A DNA stretch of 64,000 bases, taken from assembly GCF_000711795.1 (NCBI RefSeq), contig NZ_KL543978.1, forward strand, positions 21,656 to 85,655, written 5' to 3'. This DNA comes from Vibrio pacinii DSM 19139 (lineage in GTDB: Bacteria; Pseudomonadota; Gammaproteobacteria; Enterobacterales; Vibrionaceae). The notes below the pieces were generated by a model that ran no database searches, had not been told where the DNA came from, and was given only the letters and a program-made list of their open reading frames with translations. Positions 17,422 through 26,581 of this stretch are shown here, one piece after another. Each line of letters opens with the position of its first letter. Positions within the stretch are counted from its first letter, which is position 1. A program made the position numbers and the translations under genes.

Positions 17422-18867
17422 CTACCATTTTTTCATCAAGCGCCCAACAAGATTGGGGTGATAGGCCCAGCTATGATCAAATAGGCTCATTAACTCAGGA
17501 TTACCGTATTTCGATAAACTGATCGCATGAAAGCGGTTTTTGGCTTTTTTGAGCTCGGCGACTTTATCAACCATCTGCTGAGATTGCTTTGGCGCGATAA
17601 AGTCTGAAATGACCACCATATCGGCATTTTTATATTTGCCACTACTCATCAACTCAATGGATTTAAACAGCACTGGCTCTAAATCGGTTCCGCCATGGAA
17701 GCTATAGCTTAAAAAATCACTCGCCTCACGAAGACCATCTTGCCTTGTCAACTCATAAGTAATTTGCTCAGTAGAAAACAGCATCACATAACAATCTCGA
17801 TCTTCTGCCAGTGCAATTTGCATTAACGCATAAGCCATCGCCTTTGCACACTGTTCTGGGAAGCCACTCATCGAGCCTGATGCATCAACACATATAATGA
17901 ACGGTCCTTTCTCAACATCAACTTGCTTATTATCTGGTTGCTGAGCGCGGATCTTTCTTAGCGTTCTCGACTTTCCTTGCATGCGATAGTTCATTAAACG
18001 CTTATCGACTAAGTGTTTATAGAACACGACTTCTAACTCAGGATAAGCAAGGAATAAAGTTTCATTAGGCAGTAACTTGTTCAGATCATCGCTTTCATGA
18101 ACGCCGACAATATCATCTGTCGCTTCATCTGACTTTTCTTCCACCATCTGCAACTCTTCAGCTGGCGCACGATTAAGCTCGGGATCATCAACCTGCCCTG
18201 CCATACGTCCAAGCTTTTCCGCGATCTCTTGTAGTCCCTTATTTTTCGCCAAAAATTCTGCATGGCGTTTCATCACCGTGAGATCGCTCTTACTCAATTT
18301 TGCCGATGCCATATCCCACAGTCTGCCTACGCTCGCTTGGTCTCCTTCTTGCGTGACTTTATCCATGTTTTTCATGGTTTCCATCCGCTGATAGAGATCT
18401 TTAAGCACTTTTTCTTGGTTCGCTTTTAACTCACTCAATTGGGCCTGGCGCAAGGCATCCGACAAACTTTGGTACCATTGATCGCAAAAATAGTGTGGCA
18501 ACATTGGGTTATTAATCCCTTTGTTCTTTTCGATTAAACGCCTCGCTTGAAGATAAAAGGCAGAGTGCCACTCAAGCTTCCTGATCACATCAGGAATACG
18601 CTCAAAAAACTCTGATTCATTCCAATAAATAACCTCTTGATATAAAGCTATCTCTTGTTGAAATCGTTCTGTCTCACACACTTTAGTAATGCGTTTTTTA
18701 ACGCTACCACGCCATTTGAGAAGGTGGTTTTTGACCGATGACTTGACGCCCGGGTTTTCCGCCACCATCATCACTTGTGACCGAGCCATCAGTTCATTCA
18801 CTGCACTATCAAGCATGCCGGAATCGGCGATTGCTAAAACTAGGTTTAGACCATCTGCTCCTAACAT
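17422..18867 (-). CDS. viaA: ViaA, VWA-domain partner of RavA
   Basis: This 481-residue cytoplasmic protein has a long helical N-terminal region and a C-terminal von Willebrand A domain. The MIDAS motif DASGSMSG starts at D328, with S330 and S332 as metal ligands; GGTDLEP and VISDF are further VWA marks. In E. coli ViaA stimulates the RavA ATPase and the pair acts on respiratory complexes and aminoglycoside sensitivity. It lies nine bases after ravA in the same operon. Confidence 0.92.
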   Translation of the reverse strand: MLGADGLNLVLAIADSGMLDSAVNELMARSQVMMVAENPGVKSSVKNHLLKWRGSVKKRITKVCETERFQQEIALYQEVIYWNESEFFERIPDVIRKLEWHSAFYLQARRLIEKNKGINNPMLPHYFCDQWYQSLSDALRQAQLSELKANQEKVLKDLYQRMETMKNMDKVTQEGDQASVGRLWDMASAKLSKSDLTVMKRHAEFLAKNKGLQEIAEKLGRMAGQVDDPELNRAPAEELQMVEEKSDEATDDIVGVHESDDLNKLLPNETLFLAYPELEVVFYKHLVDKRLMNYRMQGKSRTLRKIRAQQPDNKQVDVEKGPFIICVDASGSMSGFPEQCAKAMAYALMQIALAEDRDCYVMLFSTEQITYELTRQDGLREASDFLSYSFHGGTDLEPVLFKSIELMSSGKYKNADMVVISDFIAPKQSQQMVDKVAELKKAKNRFHAISLSKYGNPELMSLFDHSWAYHPNLVGRLMKKW

Positions 18868-18876
18868 ATCGATTCC

Positions 18877-20541
18877 TTACGCGAAGAACTGGTTAAGGTT
18901 TTTAAAGCGAAAGGCGGTATGCTCACACTCTGTTTTGGTCGACTCCAGAACCTGTTGCAGCTGCTGTAAACTTGCTTCCATAATCCGAGGCAGCTCTTGA
19001 TCAATAAAGCTATGCGGTAGAGCGCCGTGGAAATTTGCACGCACTTTTCTCAGGTGATGTTCAGCCGTTTCTAGCTGGGCCATCGCTTGCTCACTTCTGC
19101 TAACCCACTGTTGGTAAAGTGAGTCATCAAGACCGGCATTAGTCACTAACGACACTAAGACAGCGCGGTTAGCAATGTCTTTAATCACTAAGTTACTTTC
19201 AGCATCTAGCTCAAAGCGCAGTCGACACAAATTGCTATTTTGATTAACGTAACCATACACGTCACCTTGGCCATCTTTGATCACGCGCTCTAGATCATTT
19301 TTTGCGATATACACCCAGCGGCTATCACCTTTCTCAGATTCAGACACCGATAAATTGCTTTGCAACAGTACTAACTTAACTAAATCAAACGCGCTGCCGA
19401 CTTTATAGCTTTTAGCCTGTGAAATATCGTAGCTATGGATTTGTTTTTTAAGCAGCCCTGTCGTCGATTCCATCGATACCGTAATGCCAAATTGCGATTC
19501 CAATTCATCTTGAATATCGAGCAATTCTTCACGACACAATGTGATTTGTTGTTCGACATCTTGTTGATCGAAGGCGTGGTGTAACGCGAACTCTTTCACC
19601 ACATTTCGCACCACGTCACGTGATTCAGGGCTGTTCCATAAGCAGTCTTGTAGAAGCAGTAAATCTAGGGGGTTAATCGCGTCGCGGCCATTGAAATAGG
19701 CGCTGGCTTTCAGTAGTTTGACCGCTTTCTTCCAACGGCGATCAGACACATACATATCGGTATTGGTGCCATCGAGACCCGTTATCGACGTGGTTGCATT
19801 CTCAAGCAGGTCTTTTAGTTCAAATAGCTTCTCAAACACCTCATCAGAGAGTTCGAGCTTGTCGAGCTCGGCTTGCCACTGATGATATTCTTGATCGGTA
19901 ATCGCCAGTCCTGGTGGAATCGTTGCTTCTTGTGACGTCCCGACAGTGAGCATCGATTTAAAATTTTGTTTGTTTTGGATGCGATTAACGAACACACGGA
20001 CCAACATTCGATCATAAAGCGCTTCAAGCCCACTGTCTTCATCTGGAAGTTCATTCGAGGCGGACACCAGTAGACGCATTGGAACGCGTTCAATATCGCT
20101 GCCATTTTTGAAGGTTTTTTCATTAACAACAGTAAGTAGTGTGTTAAGAATCGCCGGGCCAGCTTTCCAAATTTCGTCTAAAAATACCACTTGTGCGGTT
20201 GGCAGATAACCTTCGGTCAGACGTAAATAACGGCCGTTGTCTTTCAACTCTTGAATACTGAGCGGTCCAAACACCTCTTCTGGTGTCGAGAAGCGTGTCA
20301 TTAAGTATTCAAAGTAGGAGGAATTATCGAACGCTTGAATCAGTCTTTTTGCAATCAAGCTTTTTGCAATGCCAGGAGGGCCCAAAAGGAAAACACTTTC
20401 ACCCGCAAGCGCGGCAAGTAAGCAGAGTTTTATCGTGTCTTCACGCTCATATACACCATCAGATAACGCTTCAGCAAGCTTATTAATTCGTTCAGAGAGT
20501 AACGCTTTTTGCGAGTGAGAGACTCGGCTGGTACTCATCAT
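18877..20541 (-). CDS. ravA: RavA, MoxR-family AAA+ ATPase
   Basis: This 554-residue AAA+ protein has Walker A GPPGIAKS at 54-61, Walker B VVFLDEIW (D122, E123), sensor I ASNELP, and the C-terminal discontinuous triple-helix and LARA regions of RavA. It forms hexamers and in E. coli also binds the inducible lysine decarboxylase. Here it is encoded with viaA only. The upstream region has an 18-base inverted repeat (ACAAAT at 20582 and ATTTGT at 20594). A second in-frame ATG, one codon downstream, could also be used. Confidence 0.93.
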   Translation of the reverse strand: MMSTSRVSHSQKALLSERINKLAEALSDGVYEREDTIKLCLLAALAGESVFLLGPPGIAKSLIAKRLIQAFDNSSYFEYLMTRFSTPEEVFGPLSIQELKDNGRYLRLTEGYLPTAQVVFLDEIWKAGPAILNTLLTVVNEKTFKNGSDIERVPMRLLVSASNELPDEDSGLEALYDRMLVRVFVNRIQNKQNFKSMLTVGTSQEATIPPGLAITDQEYHQWQAELDKLELSDEVFEKLFELKDLLENATTSITGLDGTNTDMYVSDRRWKKAVKLLKASAYFNGRDAINPLDLLLLQDCLWNSPESRDVVRNVVKEFALHHAFDQQDVEQQITLCREELLDIQDELESQFGITVSMESTTGLLKKQIHSYDISQAKSYKVGSAFDLVKLVLLQSNLSVSESEKGDSRWVYIAKNDLERVIKDGQGDVYGYVNQNSNLCRLRFELDAESNLVIKDIANRAVLVSLVTNAGLDDSLYQQWVSRSEQAMAQLETAEHHLRKVRANFHGALPHSFIDQELPRIMEASLQQLQQVLESTKTECEHTAFRFKNLNQFFA

Positions 20542-20814
20542 ATATCGGCTCTCCTAACGTAAAGTAAGTTTGTATGTAGACACAAATTTATACATTTGTT
20601 ATCACTTTGTTACAAGTGTAATTTGAAAATTGGCCGTTCTTTATAGCAGAACTACTTTCGTTGGTATCAAATGAAACCTTTGTTTGCAAATTTGAGATGT
20701 GAATCACTAACTAGTGCAACCGTATGCAAGAATAACGCTTATTTTGACTTTATCTCCCTGACACGAAAAGTTATGGTAAAGCTCGTCTAGCGTGAGGACT
20801 AAAATAATAACCAT

Positions 20815-21339
20815 ATGGAAAACAACATCACCACACTCCATCAATGGAAACGTATCGCACTTGTCGAAGAGTCGGTGGCTCTGCCCAATGGCAAAACCAT
20901 CACTCACACAACCATCTCTCATCCTGGCGCTGCGGTTATCTTACCGATTAAGCACAATGGCGAGATTGTTGTGGTCAATCAATTCAGGCCATCATTAAAA
21001 AAATGGCTGATTGAACTGCCCGCGGGTACTCTCGAAGCGCAAGAGCCGATTGAGTCGTGCGCGCTACGTGAATTAGAAGAAGAGACTGGTTACAGTGCCG
21101 AAAGCTTGATCCCAATGGGACAAGTGACGCCAATGGCAGGCTTTTGCGACGAAATACAATACCTCTTTGTCGCCAAAGGGCTCAGTCGTACACAACGCTA
21201 TTCATGTGATGACGATGAAGTGATTGAAGTACTATCTCTTACCATCGACACCTTAGAGCAAAAGATAATCTCCGGTGAGATCACCGATGCCAAAACCATC
21301 GCCTGTTTGAGTAAAGCCAAGCTGTGCGGCTATATTTAG
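20815..21339 (+). CDS. Nudix hydrolase (ADP-sugar pyrophosphatase-like)
   Basis: This 174-residue protein has a complete Nudix box at 71-93 (GTLEAQE, then CALRELEEETGY), the Mg-binding loop-helix that cleaves nucleoside diphosphates linked to another group. The preceding QFRPSLKKWLIELPAG is typical of ADP-ribose/ADP-sugar pyrophosphatases. The substrate is not proven. The gene is 13 bases before a threonine aldolase gene, so the two form an operon. Confidence 0.88.
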   Translation: MENNITTLHQWKRIALVEESVALPNGKTITHTTISHPGAAVILPIKHNGEIVVVNQFRPSLKKWLIELPAGTLEAQEPIESCALRELEEETGYSAESLIPMGQVTPMAGFCDEIQYLFVAKGLSRTQRYSCDDDEVIEVLSLTIDTLEQKIISGEITDAKTIACLSKAKLCGYI

Positions 21340-21352
21340 GAGTGTAAATACA

Positions 21353-22360
21353 ATGGATTTTCGTTCAGATACCGTAACTAAACCAACTTCGGCAATGCGT
21401 CAGGCAATGGCTGAAGCCCCTGTTGGTGATGATGTCTATGGTGACGATCCCACGGTTAACGAGTTAGAACAATGGGCAGCAAAGCGTCACGGTTTTGAAG
21501 CTGCCTTATTTACCACATCAGGAACACAAGCCAACCTACTTGGTCTGATGTCGCATTGTGAGCGCGGTGACGAATACCTTTGTGGCCAGCAAGCTCACAA
21601 CTACAAATACGAGGCAGGCGGCGCAGCGGTCTTGGGCTCAATCCAACCTCAACCGATCGAAAATAATCCTGACGGTAGTTTAGATTTCGCCAAACTTAAA
21701 GCTGCGATCAAACCCGATGATTGTCATTTTGCTCGCACTAAGCTCTTAAGCCTTGAAAACACCATTAATGGCAAAGTGCTTCCGCTTAGCTACTTGGCCG
21801 AAGCGCGCGAATTTGTCGATACTCACGGTTTGTCTTTGCATTTGGATGGTGCACGCGTCTATAACGCCGCCACCGCACTCGATGTGGATGTTAAAGAGAT
21901 CGCTCAATATTTTGATTCGATGACGGTATGTTTATCGAAAGGGCTAAGTGCCCCTATCGGTTCACTGCTGCTAGGTAACCACGAATTTATTGCCAAAGCA
22001 CGTCGATTAAGAAAAATGGTTGGGGGCGGTATGCGCCAAGCCGGCATTCTAGCAGCGGCGGGCAAACTGGCCCTTACCGAGCAGGTTGAACAGTTGAAAC
22101 TCGATCATCAAAACGCGCAACGCTTAGCTTTGGGTCTTAGTCAAATTGATGGCTTCAAGGTCAACCCCGATCTGGTGCAAACCAATATTGTCTTTGCCAA
22201 ACTTGATCAACATATCGACATTAATCAAATCGCAGAGCAACTGGCAGAAGATGGTATTACCATTTCTCCAGGAAATCCGATTCGTTTTGTCACCCACAAA
22301 GATGTCAGCAGTAACGATATCGATACACTGTTAAGCAAACTTGCGGTGTACTGCAACTAA
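21353..22360 (+). CDS. ltaE: Low-specificity L-threonine aldolase
   Basis: This PLP enzyme splits L-threonine or L-allo-threonine to glycine and acetaldehyde. The 335 residues match the family. It begins MDFRSDTVTKPT, has the FTTSGTQAN cofactor-phosphate region, HLDGARVYNA with the PLP-contacting Asp, and the Schiff-base lysine in CLSKGLSAPIGS (about K196). A good AGGAG ribosome binding site precedes the ATG. It is cotranscribed with a Nudix hydrolase and followed by a terminator. Confidence 0.95.
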   Translation: MDFRSDTVTKPTSAMRQAMAEAPVGDDVYGDDPTVNELEQWAAKRHGFEAALFTTSGTQANLLGLMSHCERGDEYLCGQQAHNYKYEAGGAAVLGSIQPQPIENNPDGSLDFAKLKAAIKPDDCHFARTKLLSLENTINGKVLPLSYLAEAREFVDTHGLSLHLDGARVYNAATALDVDVKEIAQYFDSMTVCLSKGLSAPIGSLLLGNHEFIAKARRLRKMVGGGMRQAGILAAAGKLALTEQVEQLKLDHQNAQRLALGLSQIDGFKVNPDLVQTNIVFAKLDQHIDINQIAEQLAEDGITISPGNPIRFVTHKDVSSNDIDTLLSKLAVYCN

Positions 22361-22380
22361 AAACTATCTTATTGGGATTG

Positions 22381-22405
22381 AGCTTCCCCTAGGGGGAAGC
22401 TTTAT
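22381..22405 (+). terminator. Intrinsic terminator after ltaE
   Basis: The arms AGCTTCCCC (22381-22389) and GGGGAAGCT (22393-22401) form a strong hairpin, followed by TTATTG. Confidence 0.7.
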
Positions 22406-22435
22406 TGTTGGGTTAGTGTCACTTATTGAGAATAG

Positions 22436-22753
22436 ATGATAATGATTCGTAGCCTAGTTCTGTTATTTTTTATCCCTTTTGCTACCCTAGCAAATACCCC
22501 GTTTGGTGACCCAGAGTTGGGTAAAATCAAAGCGCCAAGCTGTGTGTTCTGTCATGGAACCAATGGTATTGCTACCAACCCAAGCTACCCCAACCTCAAC
22601 AACCAGAATGCTCAATACCTTTACCAATCAATGCAAGCCTATCAACAAGGTAACCGCCAAGGCCCACTCGCCGAAATGATGGCCGCACAACTGTCACGCT
22701 TAAACGACCAAGATTTAAAAGATGTCGCAGCGTATTTTGCCAGTCAAGAATAA
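22436..22753 (+). CDS. Small exported class I cytochrome c
   Basis: This 105-residue protein starts with a signal peptide (RSLVLLFFIPFATLAN). It has one haem c site, CVFCH at 36-40, and a Met-rich stretch (AEMMAAQLSRL) that can supply the axial methionine. It ends with the usual DVAAYFASQ helix. It is a periplasmic monohaem electron carrier similar to cytochrome c4/c5-type modules. Two in-frame ATGs (22436 and 22442) are possible starts. Confidence 0.9.
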   Translation: MIMIRSLVLLFFIPFATLANTPFGDPELGKIKAPSCVFCHGTNGIATNPSYPNLNNQNAQYLYQSMQAYQQGNRQGPLAEMMAAQLSRLNDQDLKDVAAYFASQE

Positions 22754-23087
22754 CAGACCGAGACATTCCCTTCACTGCAGTGGCTGTAATTAGATTTTGG
22801 ACAACAGTCAATGTGTTCAATCGTGCGAACACGACCACTGCGGACCACAAAAGTATCTTGAATATTAAAAACGATTACAAAAAGATAAAAATATTTATCA
22901 TTGCTAAGTTTTAAATTTGAACAAGTTGCTTTGAAAGCAAACACTTTAATTATCCAATTGATTTATAAAGAGTATTAACATTATTTTATTTCTTATCCGC
23001 ACCTGATGAAATGAAACTAGTGGCATATATGTTATAAGGCTTATTTCTTAGAAGCGTCTATTTTGAAACTGTAAATTGGAGAATAAC
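22754..23087. other. AT-rich gap before an unrecognised gene
   Basis: This is 334 bases with no confident gene. On the minus strand an open frame (22744-22944) starts with GTG, encodes a Cys-containing 66-residue peptide and overlaps the cytochrome c end. It is not convincing. The region presumably holds the promoter of the following gene. Confidence 0.4.
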
Positions 23088-23810
23088 ATGTGTCATGGTC
23101 CTAGTTTAGAAAGTGCGATTCAGAAAAGTGAAGAGGCGAAGAAAGCGGTAAATGAAGCGGTAGCTAAAGCACAAGCGGCTTTAAAAAATACCGAAGAAAC
23201 GGCCAAGGAGTATATTCAAAGCCATACAAAAGGCATTTTAGAAGTTGAGTCTGTGAATAATCAATCTTACTCAAAGTTTTCAGATGAATTTAACTTAGAT
23301 GCACTTGATGATGTGGTTGATGGTATTGTGAAAGTCGCACAAGATTACCTGACCTCTGATGAAGATCCGACAAAAGCGGCGGGTATGGCTGCAGACATTG
23401 GCTCAGTCATTAAGTCTACGCTTGCCCTAGCTGCCACAAGCTCCAGTACCACTGAAAAACTTCAAGTGGTATTCAACCATATTGTAACTGACGATAAAAA
23501 CTATGCGGTTTACTACGCTTGCAACTCTATGACTGTGAATGCAGAAAATGCGTGGGGTAATAAAGAGATAACTGTCGTATCCAATATGTACATGTTTGCT
23601 GAAGTAGAGCCTAATCCGGAGGTTACTTACGCAAAGATCCTACAAGAAGATCTGGATGCCTTGGATAAGGTGAATAAGCAGTATGACGATGCGATCGTTT
23701 CTGCTAACTGTGAAGCTGAACTCGATGCATTAACATTTCGCCAAAACAAGATAAGTATACTGAAAGAAAAAATTGAGAAAGACCTTCACGATCTTGGCAC
23801 TCCTGCATAA
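23088..23810 (+). CDS. Unrecognised soluble helical protein (starts MCHGPSLE)
   Basis: I do not recognise this 240-residue protein. It has no signal peptide or clear membrane helix. Residues 6-50 (SLESAIQKSEEAKKAVNEAVAKAQAAL region) form an amphipathic Ala/Glu/Lys helix, the centre has a Ser/Thr-rich patch (AATSSSTTEK) followed by beta-type segments (YAVYYACNSMTV, KEITVVSNMYMF), and the C-terminus is again coiled-coil-like (QNKISILKEKIEKDL). The ATG at 23088 follows a GGAG ribosome binding site, and the TTG at 23076 is not needed. It stands alone in AT-rich surroundings, which suggests an accessory gene. A pore-forming or effector-like role is only a guess. Confidence 0.75.
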   Translation: MCHGPSLESAIQKSEEAKKAVNEAVAKAQAALKNTEETAKEYIQSHTKGILEVESVNNQSYSKFSDEFNLDALDDVVDGIVKVAQDYLTSDEDPTKAAGMAADIGSVIKSTLALAATSSSTTEKLQVVFNHIVTDDKNYAVYYACNSMTVNAENAWGNKEITVVSNMYMFAEVEPNPEVTYAKILQEDLDALDKVNKQYDDAIVSANCEAELDALTFRQNKISILKEKIEKDLHDLGTPA

Positions 23811-23894
23811 CACCCAATTTAAATTTGGATTTTGGTAGAGCGCGCAATTTCTTCGTTTATTGCGTTATTACAACACAGATCCTCATCTGCCAAT

Positions 23895-23924
23895 AAAAAG
23901 AGCTGACATTCTCAGCTCTTTTTG
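23895..23924. terminator. Bidirectional terminator
   Basis: AAAAAGAGCTGA (23895-23906) and TCAGCTCTTTTT (23912-23923) pair perfectly. The hairpin lies between the unrecognised plus-strand gene and the minus-strand ppiC. Confidence 0.88.
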
Positions 23925-23927
23925 TGT

Positions 23928-24206
23928 TTATGTTCTGTACAGCACTTTCACCACATGCCAGCCAAATTTGGTTTTGACTAGGTGTGGTACTAGCGTTTCG
24001 CCCGAGAAACAAACCTTGTCAAATTGAGGCACCATTTGACCGCGACGAAACTCGCCCAAATCGCCTCCGCGCTTGCCAGATGGACAAGTGGAGTACTTTT
24101 TCGCCAACGTTTGAAACTTAGCGCCTTTTTTAAGCTGCTTGATGATGTCTTCAGCCTGCTCTTTATGTTTAACCAATATGTGCAGTGCTGCTGCTGTGTT
24201 CGCCAT
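23928..24206 (-). CDS. ppiC: Parvulin peptidyl-prolyl isomerase PpiC
   Basis: This 92-residue single-domain parvulin is the size of E. coli PpiC. It begins MANTAAALHILVKHKEQAEDI and contains KYSTCPSGKRGGDLGEFRRGQMVPQFD and FGWHVVKVL, the classic rotamase signature. It catalyses cis-trans isomerisation of prolyl bonds in the cytoplasm. A longer reading frame extends upstream to 24347, but the family start at 24206 is clear. Confidence 0.93.
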   Translation of the reverse strand: MANTAAALHILVKHKEQAEDIIKQLKKGAKFQTLAKKYSTCPSGKRGGDLGEFRRGQMVPQFDKVCFSGETLVPHLVKTKFGWHVVKVLYRT

Positions 24207-24387
24207 AATTTTTCTCAGTAAAACTTCTAACGGCGCGAATTGTACCCGATTCATCGGCATTTGTTCACTCAAACCGTACGATGATTGCACTGTTTTGCCT
24301 TTGTTCCTGACAGTTGGCAACAATTTTGATATTACTCCATTGATCATCGACCCAAATCCGTTACCATTTAACTAACTAAGCGGAAAA

Positions 24388-25338
24388 ATGAGCACCTCAA
24401 TGGCTAAAACAGTAAGTAAGGCAAACCAATCTCAAGGCATGCTGATGTTTACTTTAACCAACAGTAAACAACTTTTTGCAATTGGTACGTTAAAAGTACG
24501 AGAGATCGTACCCTATCAGCCTACAACGCAAATTCCGTACTCTCACCACCACGTGATTGGCACTGTAACGATCCGCAACAAAACCATTCCGGTGATCAAT
24601 ATGCCTGCGGCAATTGGCTTTCGTCCAATTCAACCAGAGGAATACAGCTCTTGTTACCTGATCGTCACCGATTGTTTGCGAACGATTGTGGCCTTTATGG
24701 TTCGTTCTATCGAAAAAATCATCGACTGTGATTGGAAAACCATTGAATCGGCGCCTAAAACGGCGGGTAATGATGTGTTCGTTACTGGCATAACCCGCTA
24801 TAATAACCAGATAGTTCAGATGCTTGATGTTGAGTTGTTACTATCCAAAATTTATCCTCAATATGAATCAACCAACATTCCAATGTTGACCGATATTGAG
24901 CGCGAGCGCCTAAAAGCACTACGAATTCTCCTTGTTGATGATTCTTCTATCGCTCGTAAACAACTCGCGGATGCACTCGACAGCATTAACATTTCCTACC
25001 AAATTTGTAATAACGGTCTTGATGCCTTAACCCTGATGCGACAATGTGCGGCACAAGGACAAGCGATCGATTTATTGGTGAGTGATATTGAAATGCCAGG
25101 TCTAGATGGCTATGAATTGGCATTCGAAACACAAAATGAGCGTGAATTGAGCAATAGTTACGTAATATTGCATACGTCATTATCAAGTGAAATTTGTGTC
25201 GAACGCGCCCAACAAGTAGGTGCTCATGAAGCACTAGAGAAATTTAACGCCGCCGATTTAATTCAGGCGATGTTGCGCGGCGCCAGTAAATTAGAGCAAG
25301 GAAATGTAAGACCCGAAGTGGTCACTGACGAAGGCTAA
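24388..25338 (+). CDS. cheV: CheV-type chemotaxis coupling protein (CheW-REC)
   Basis: This 316-residue protein joins a CheW-like domain (about 15-155; AIGTLKVREIVPYQPTTQIP, HHVIGTVTIRNKTIPVINMP) to a response-regulator receiver (about 178-300; ILLVDDSSIARKQ, phospho-acceptor D233 in VSDIEMPGLDGYE). It couples chemoreceptors to CheA and tunes signalling when phosphorylated. The gene is monocistronic, away from the main che cluster, as is usual for the several cheV genes of Vibrio. Confidence 0.93.
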   Translation: MSTSMAKTVSKANQSQGMLMFTLTNSKQLFAIGTLKVREIVPYQPTTQIPYSHHHVIGTVTIRNKTIPVINMPAAIGFRPIQPEEYSSCYLIVTDCLRTIVAFMVRSIEKIIDCDWKTIESAPKTAGNDVFVTGITRYNNQIVQMLDVELLLSKIYPQYESTNIPMLTDIERERLKALRILLVDDSSIARKQLADALDSINISYQICNNGLDALTLMRQCAAQGQAIDLLVSDIEMPGLDGYELAFETQNERELSNSYVILHTSLSSEICVERAQQVGAHEALEKFNAADLIQAMLRGASKLEQGNVRPEVVTDEG

Positions 25339-25512
25339 ATAAAAGCCACGCATAAGTTTGCTCAACGAATTGACTGGTTCTACGCTTTAAATGTGCAATT
25401 GAACAAAGTCTAGGTAAATTGATAAAAGCAAACTAACTTTAAATCAAACATCTATGCGCAAAATCGGGTAATCTTAGCTCATAGTATGTCTCTTATAGAA
25501 TGTTCATAGGAA

Positions 25513-26526
25513 ATGACAGACGATTTTAAAAAGTCGACAGCGAATTTACGAAAAGCTGTCCCACTGATGATGAAAAATCACGTAGCGGCTACGCCAGCAA
25601 ACTATGCCCTTTGGTATACCTACGTAGATAATGCGATTCCCCAGTTAAATAGGGATCTAGATGACGTCATTGACAACTATGGCATTTGCCCACCAGCGGC
25701 TGGCCAACAGTTGTATCAAAACTATGTTGCATGTCGCACTGAAACAGACATGCGTGACCTGCGAGCCAACATAGAGATATTGGTCAATGAAGTCTCCAAC
25801 TCTATGGTAGACACTCTTTCTGATACCTCCCAGTTCTCGCAACTGATTGACAAAAGTTTTGTTGATTTGGCTCGTGTTGAAAATGAAGCCATGTCGATGG
25901 AAGAGGTCATGAAGGTTATCCGCCAGTTAGTCTCGGAATCAACTGAAATTCGCCACTCTACGCGCTTTCTAAACAATCAGCTCGAAAACGCAGCTAAAGA
26001 GATTAATCATCTCAAAACCCAATTAGCCGTTGTTCAACAAGACGCCTTATTTGATGCCCTAACTAGCTTATACAATCGTCGAGCTTTTGATAGCGACATC
26101 AACACGCTATGCCGCGCCGAACAAAAAATGTCTTTGGTACTGGCTGATATTGACCATTTTAAAACCTTTAATGATACCTATGGTCACCTATTTGGTGATA
26201 CGGTAATCAAAGGCATAGCAAGACGTCTGCAGTTAAGTTGTCGCGATGGCATCCATGCCTATCGTTTTGGCGGTGAAGAATTTGCTCTTATCGTTCCGAA
26301 TAAATCTTTGCGTATTGCAAGACAATATGGTGAAACTTTACGTCGCTCAGTAGAAAAACTATCGGTCAAAGATCGCCGAACGTCTGAGCAAGTAGGCAAT
26401 ATCACTATCTCTTTGGGTGTCGCTGAGCTTGAGCCTGGCGAGTCGGCAGAATCTTTGATTGAGCGCGCTGACAAATACCTTTATGAAGCAAAACAACTTG
26501 GCCGCAACCGAGTCATGCCGATTTAA
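25513..26526 (+). CDS. Soluble diguanylate cyclase (GGEEF)
   Basis: This 337-residue cytoplasmic protein has no membrane segment. An N-terminal helical region (about 1-170, with MKNHVAATPANYALWYTYVD) precedes a GGDEF domain with the active motif GGEEF at 253-257 and the ADIDHFKTFNDTYGHLFGD metal/substrate stretch. The residues before the motif read RDGI rather than RxxD, so the canonical inhibitory site is lost. The N-terminal family is common in GammaProteobacteria, but its signal is unknown. A perfect 18-base-arm hairpin ends the transcript. Confidence 0.9.
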   Translation: MTDDFKKSTANLRKAVPLMMKNHVAATPANYALWYTYVDNAIPQLNRDLDDVIDNYGICPPAAGQQLYQNYVACRTETDMRDLRANIEILVNEVSNSMVDTLSDTSQFSQLIDKSFVDLARVENEAMSMEEVMKVIRQLVSESTEIRHSTRFLNNQLENAAKEINHLKTQLAVVQQDALFDALTSLYNRRAFDSDINTLCRAEQKMSLVLADIDHFKTFNDTYGHLFGDTVIKGIARRLQLSCRDGIHAYRFGGEEFALIVPNKSLRIARQYGETLRRSVEKLSVKDRRTSEQVGNITISLGVAELEPGESAESLIERADKYLYEAKQLGRNRVMPI

Positions 26527-26536
26527 GTCATCGCTC

Positions 26537-26578
26537 AAATCATAAAGCTCCAATGCAATGATTGGAGCTTTATGATTT
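26537..26578. terminator. Long perfect hairpin terminator between convergent genes
   Basis: Two 18-base arms (26537-26554 and 26561-26578) are perfectly complementary around a GCAATG loop. The core is AAAGCTCCAAT / ATTGGAGCTTT. It serves the diguanylate cyclase and the DHH gene from opposite sides. Confidence 0.85.
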
Positions 26579-26581
26579 AGC

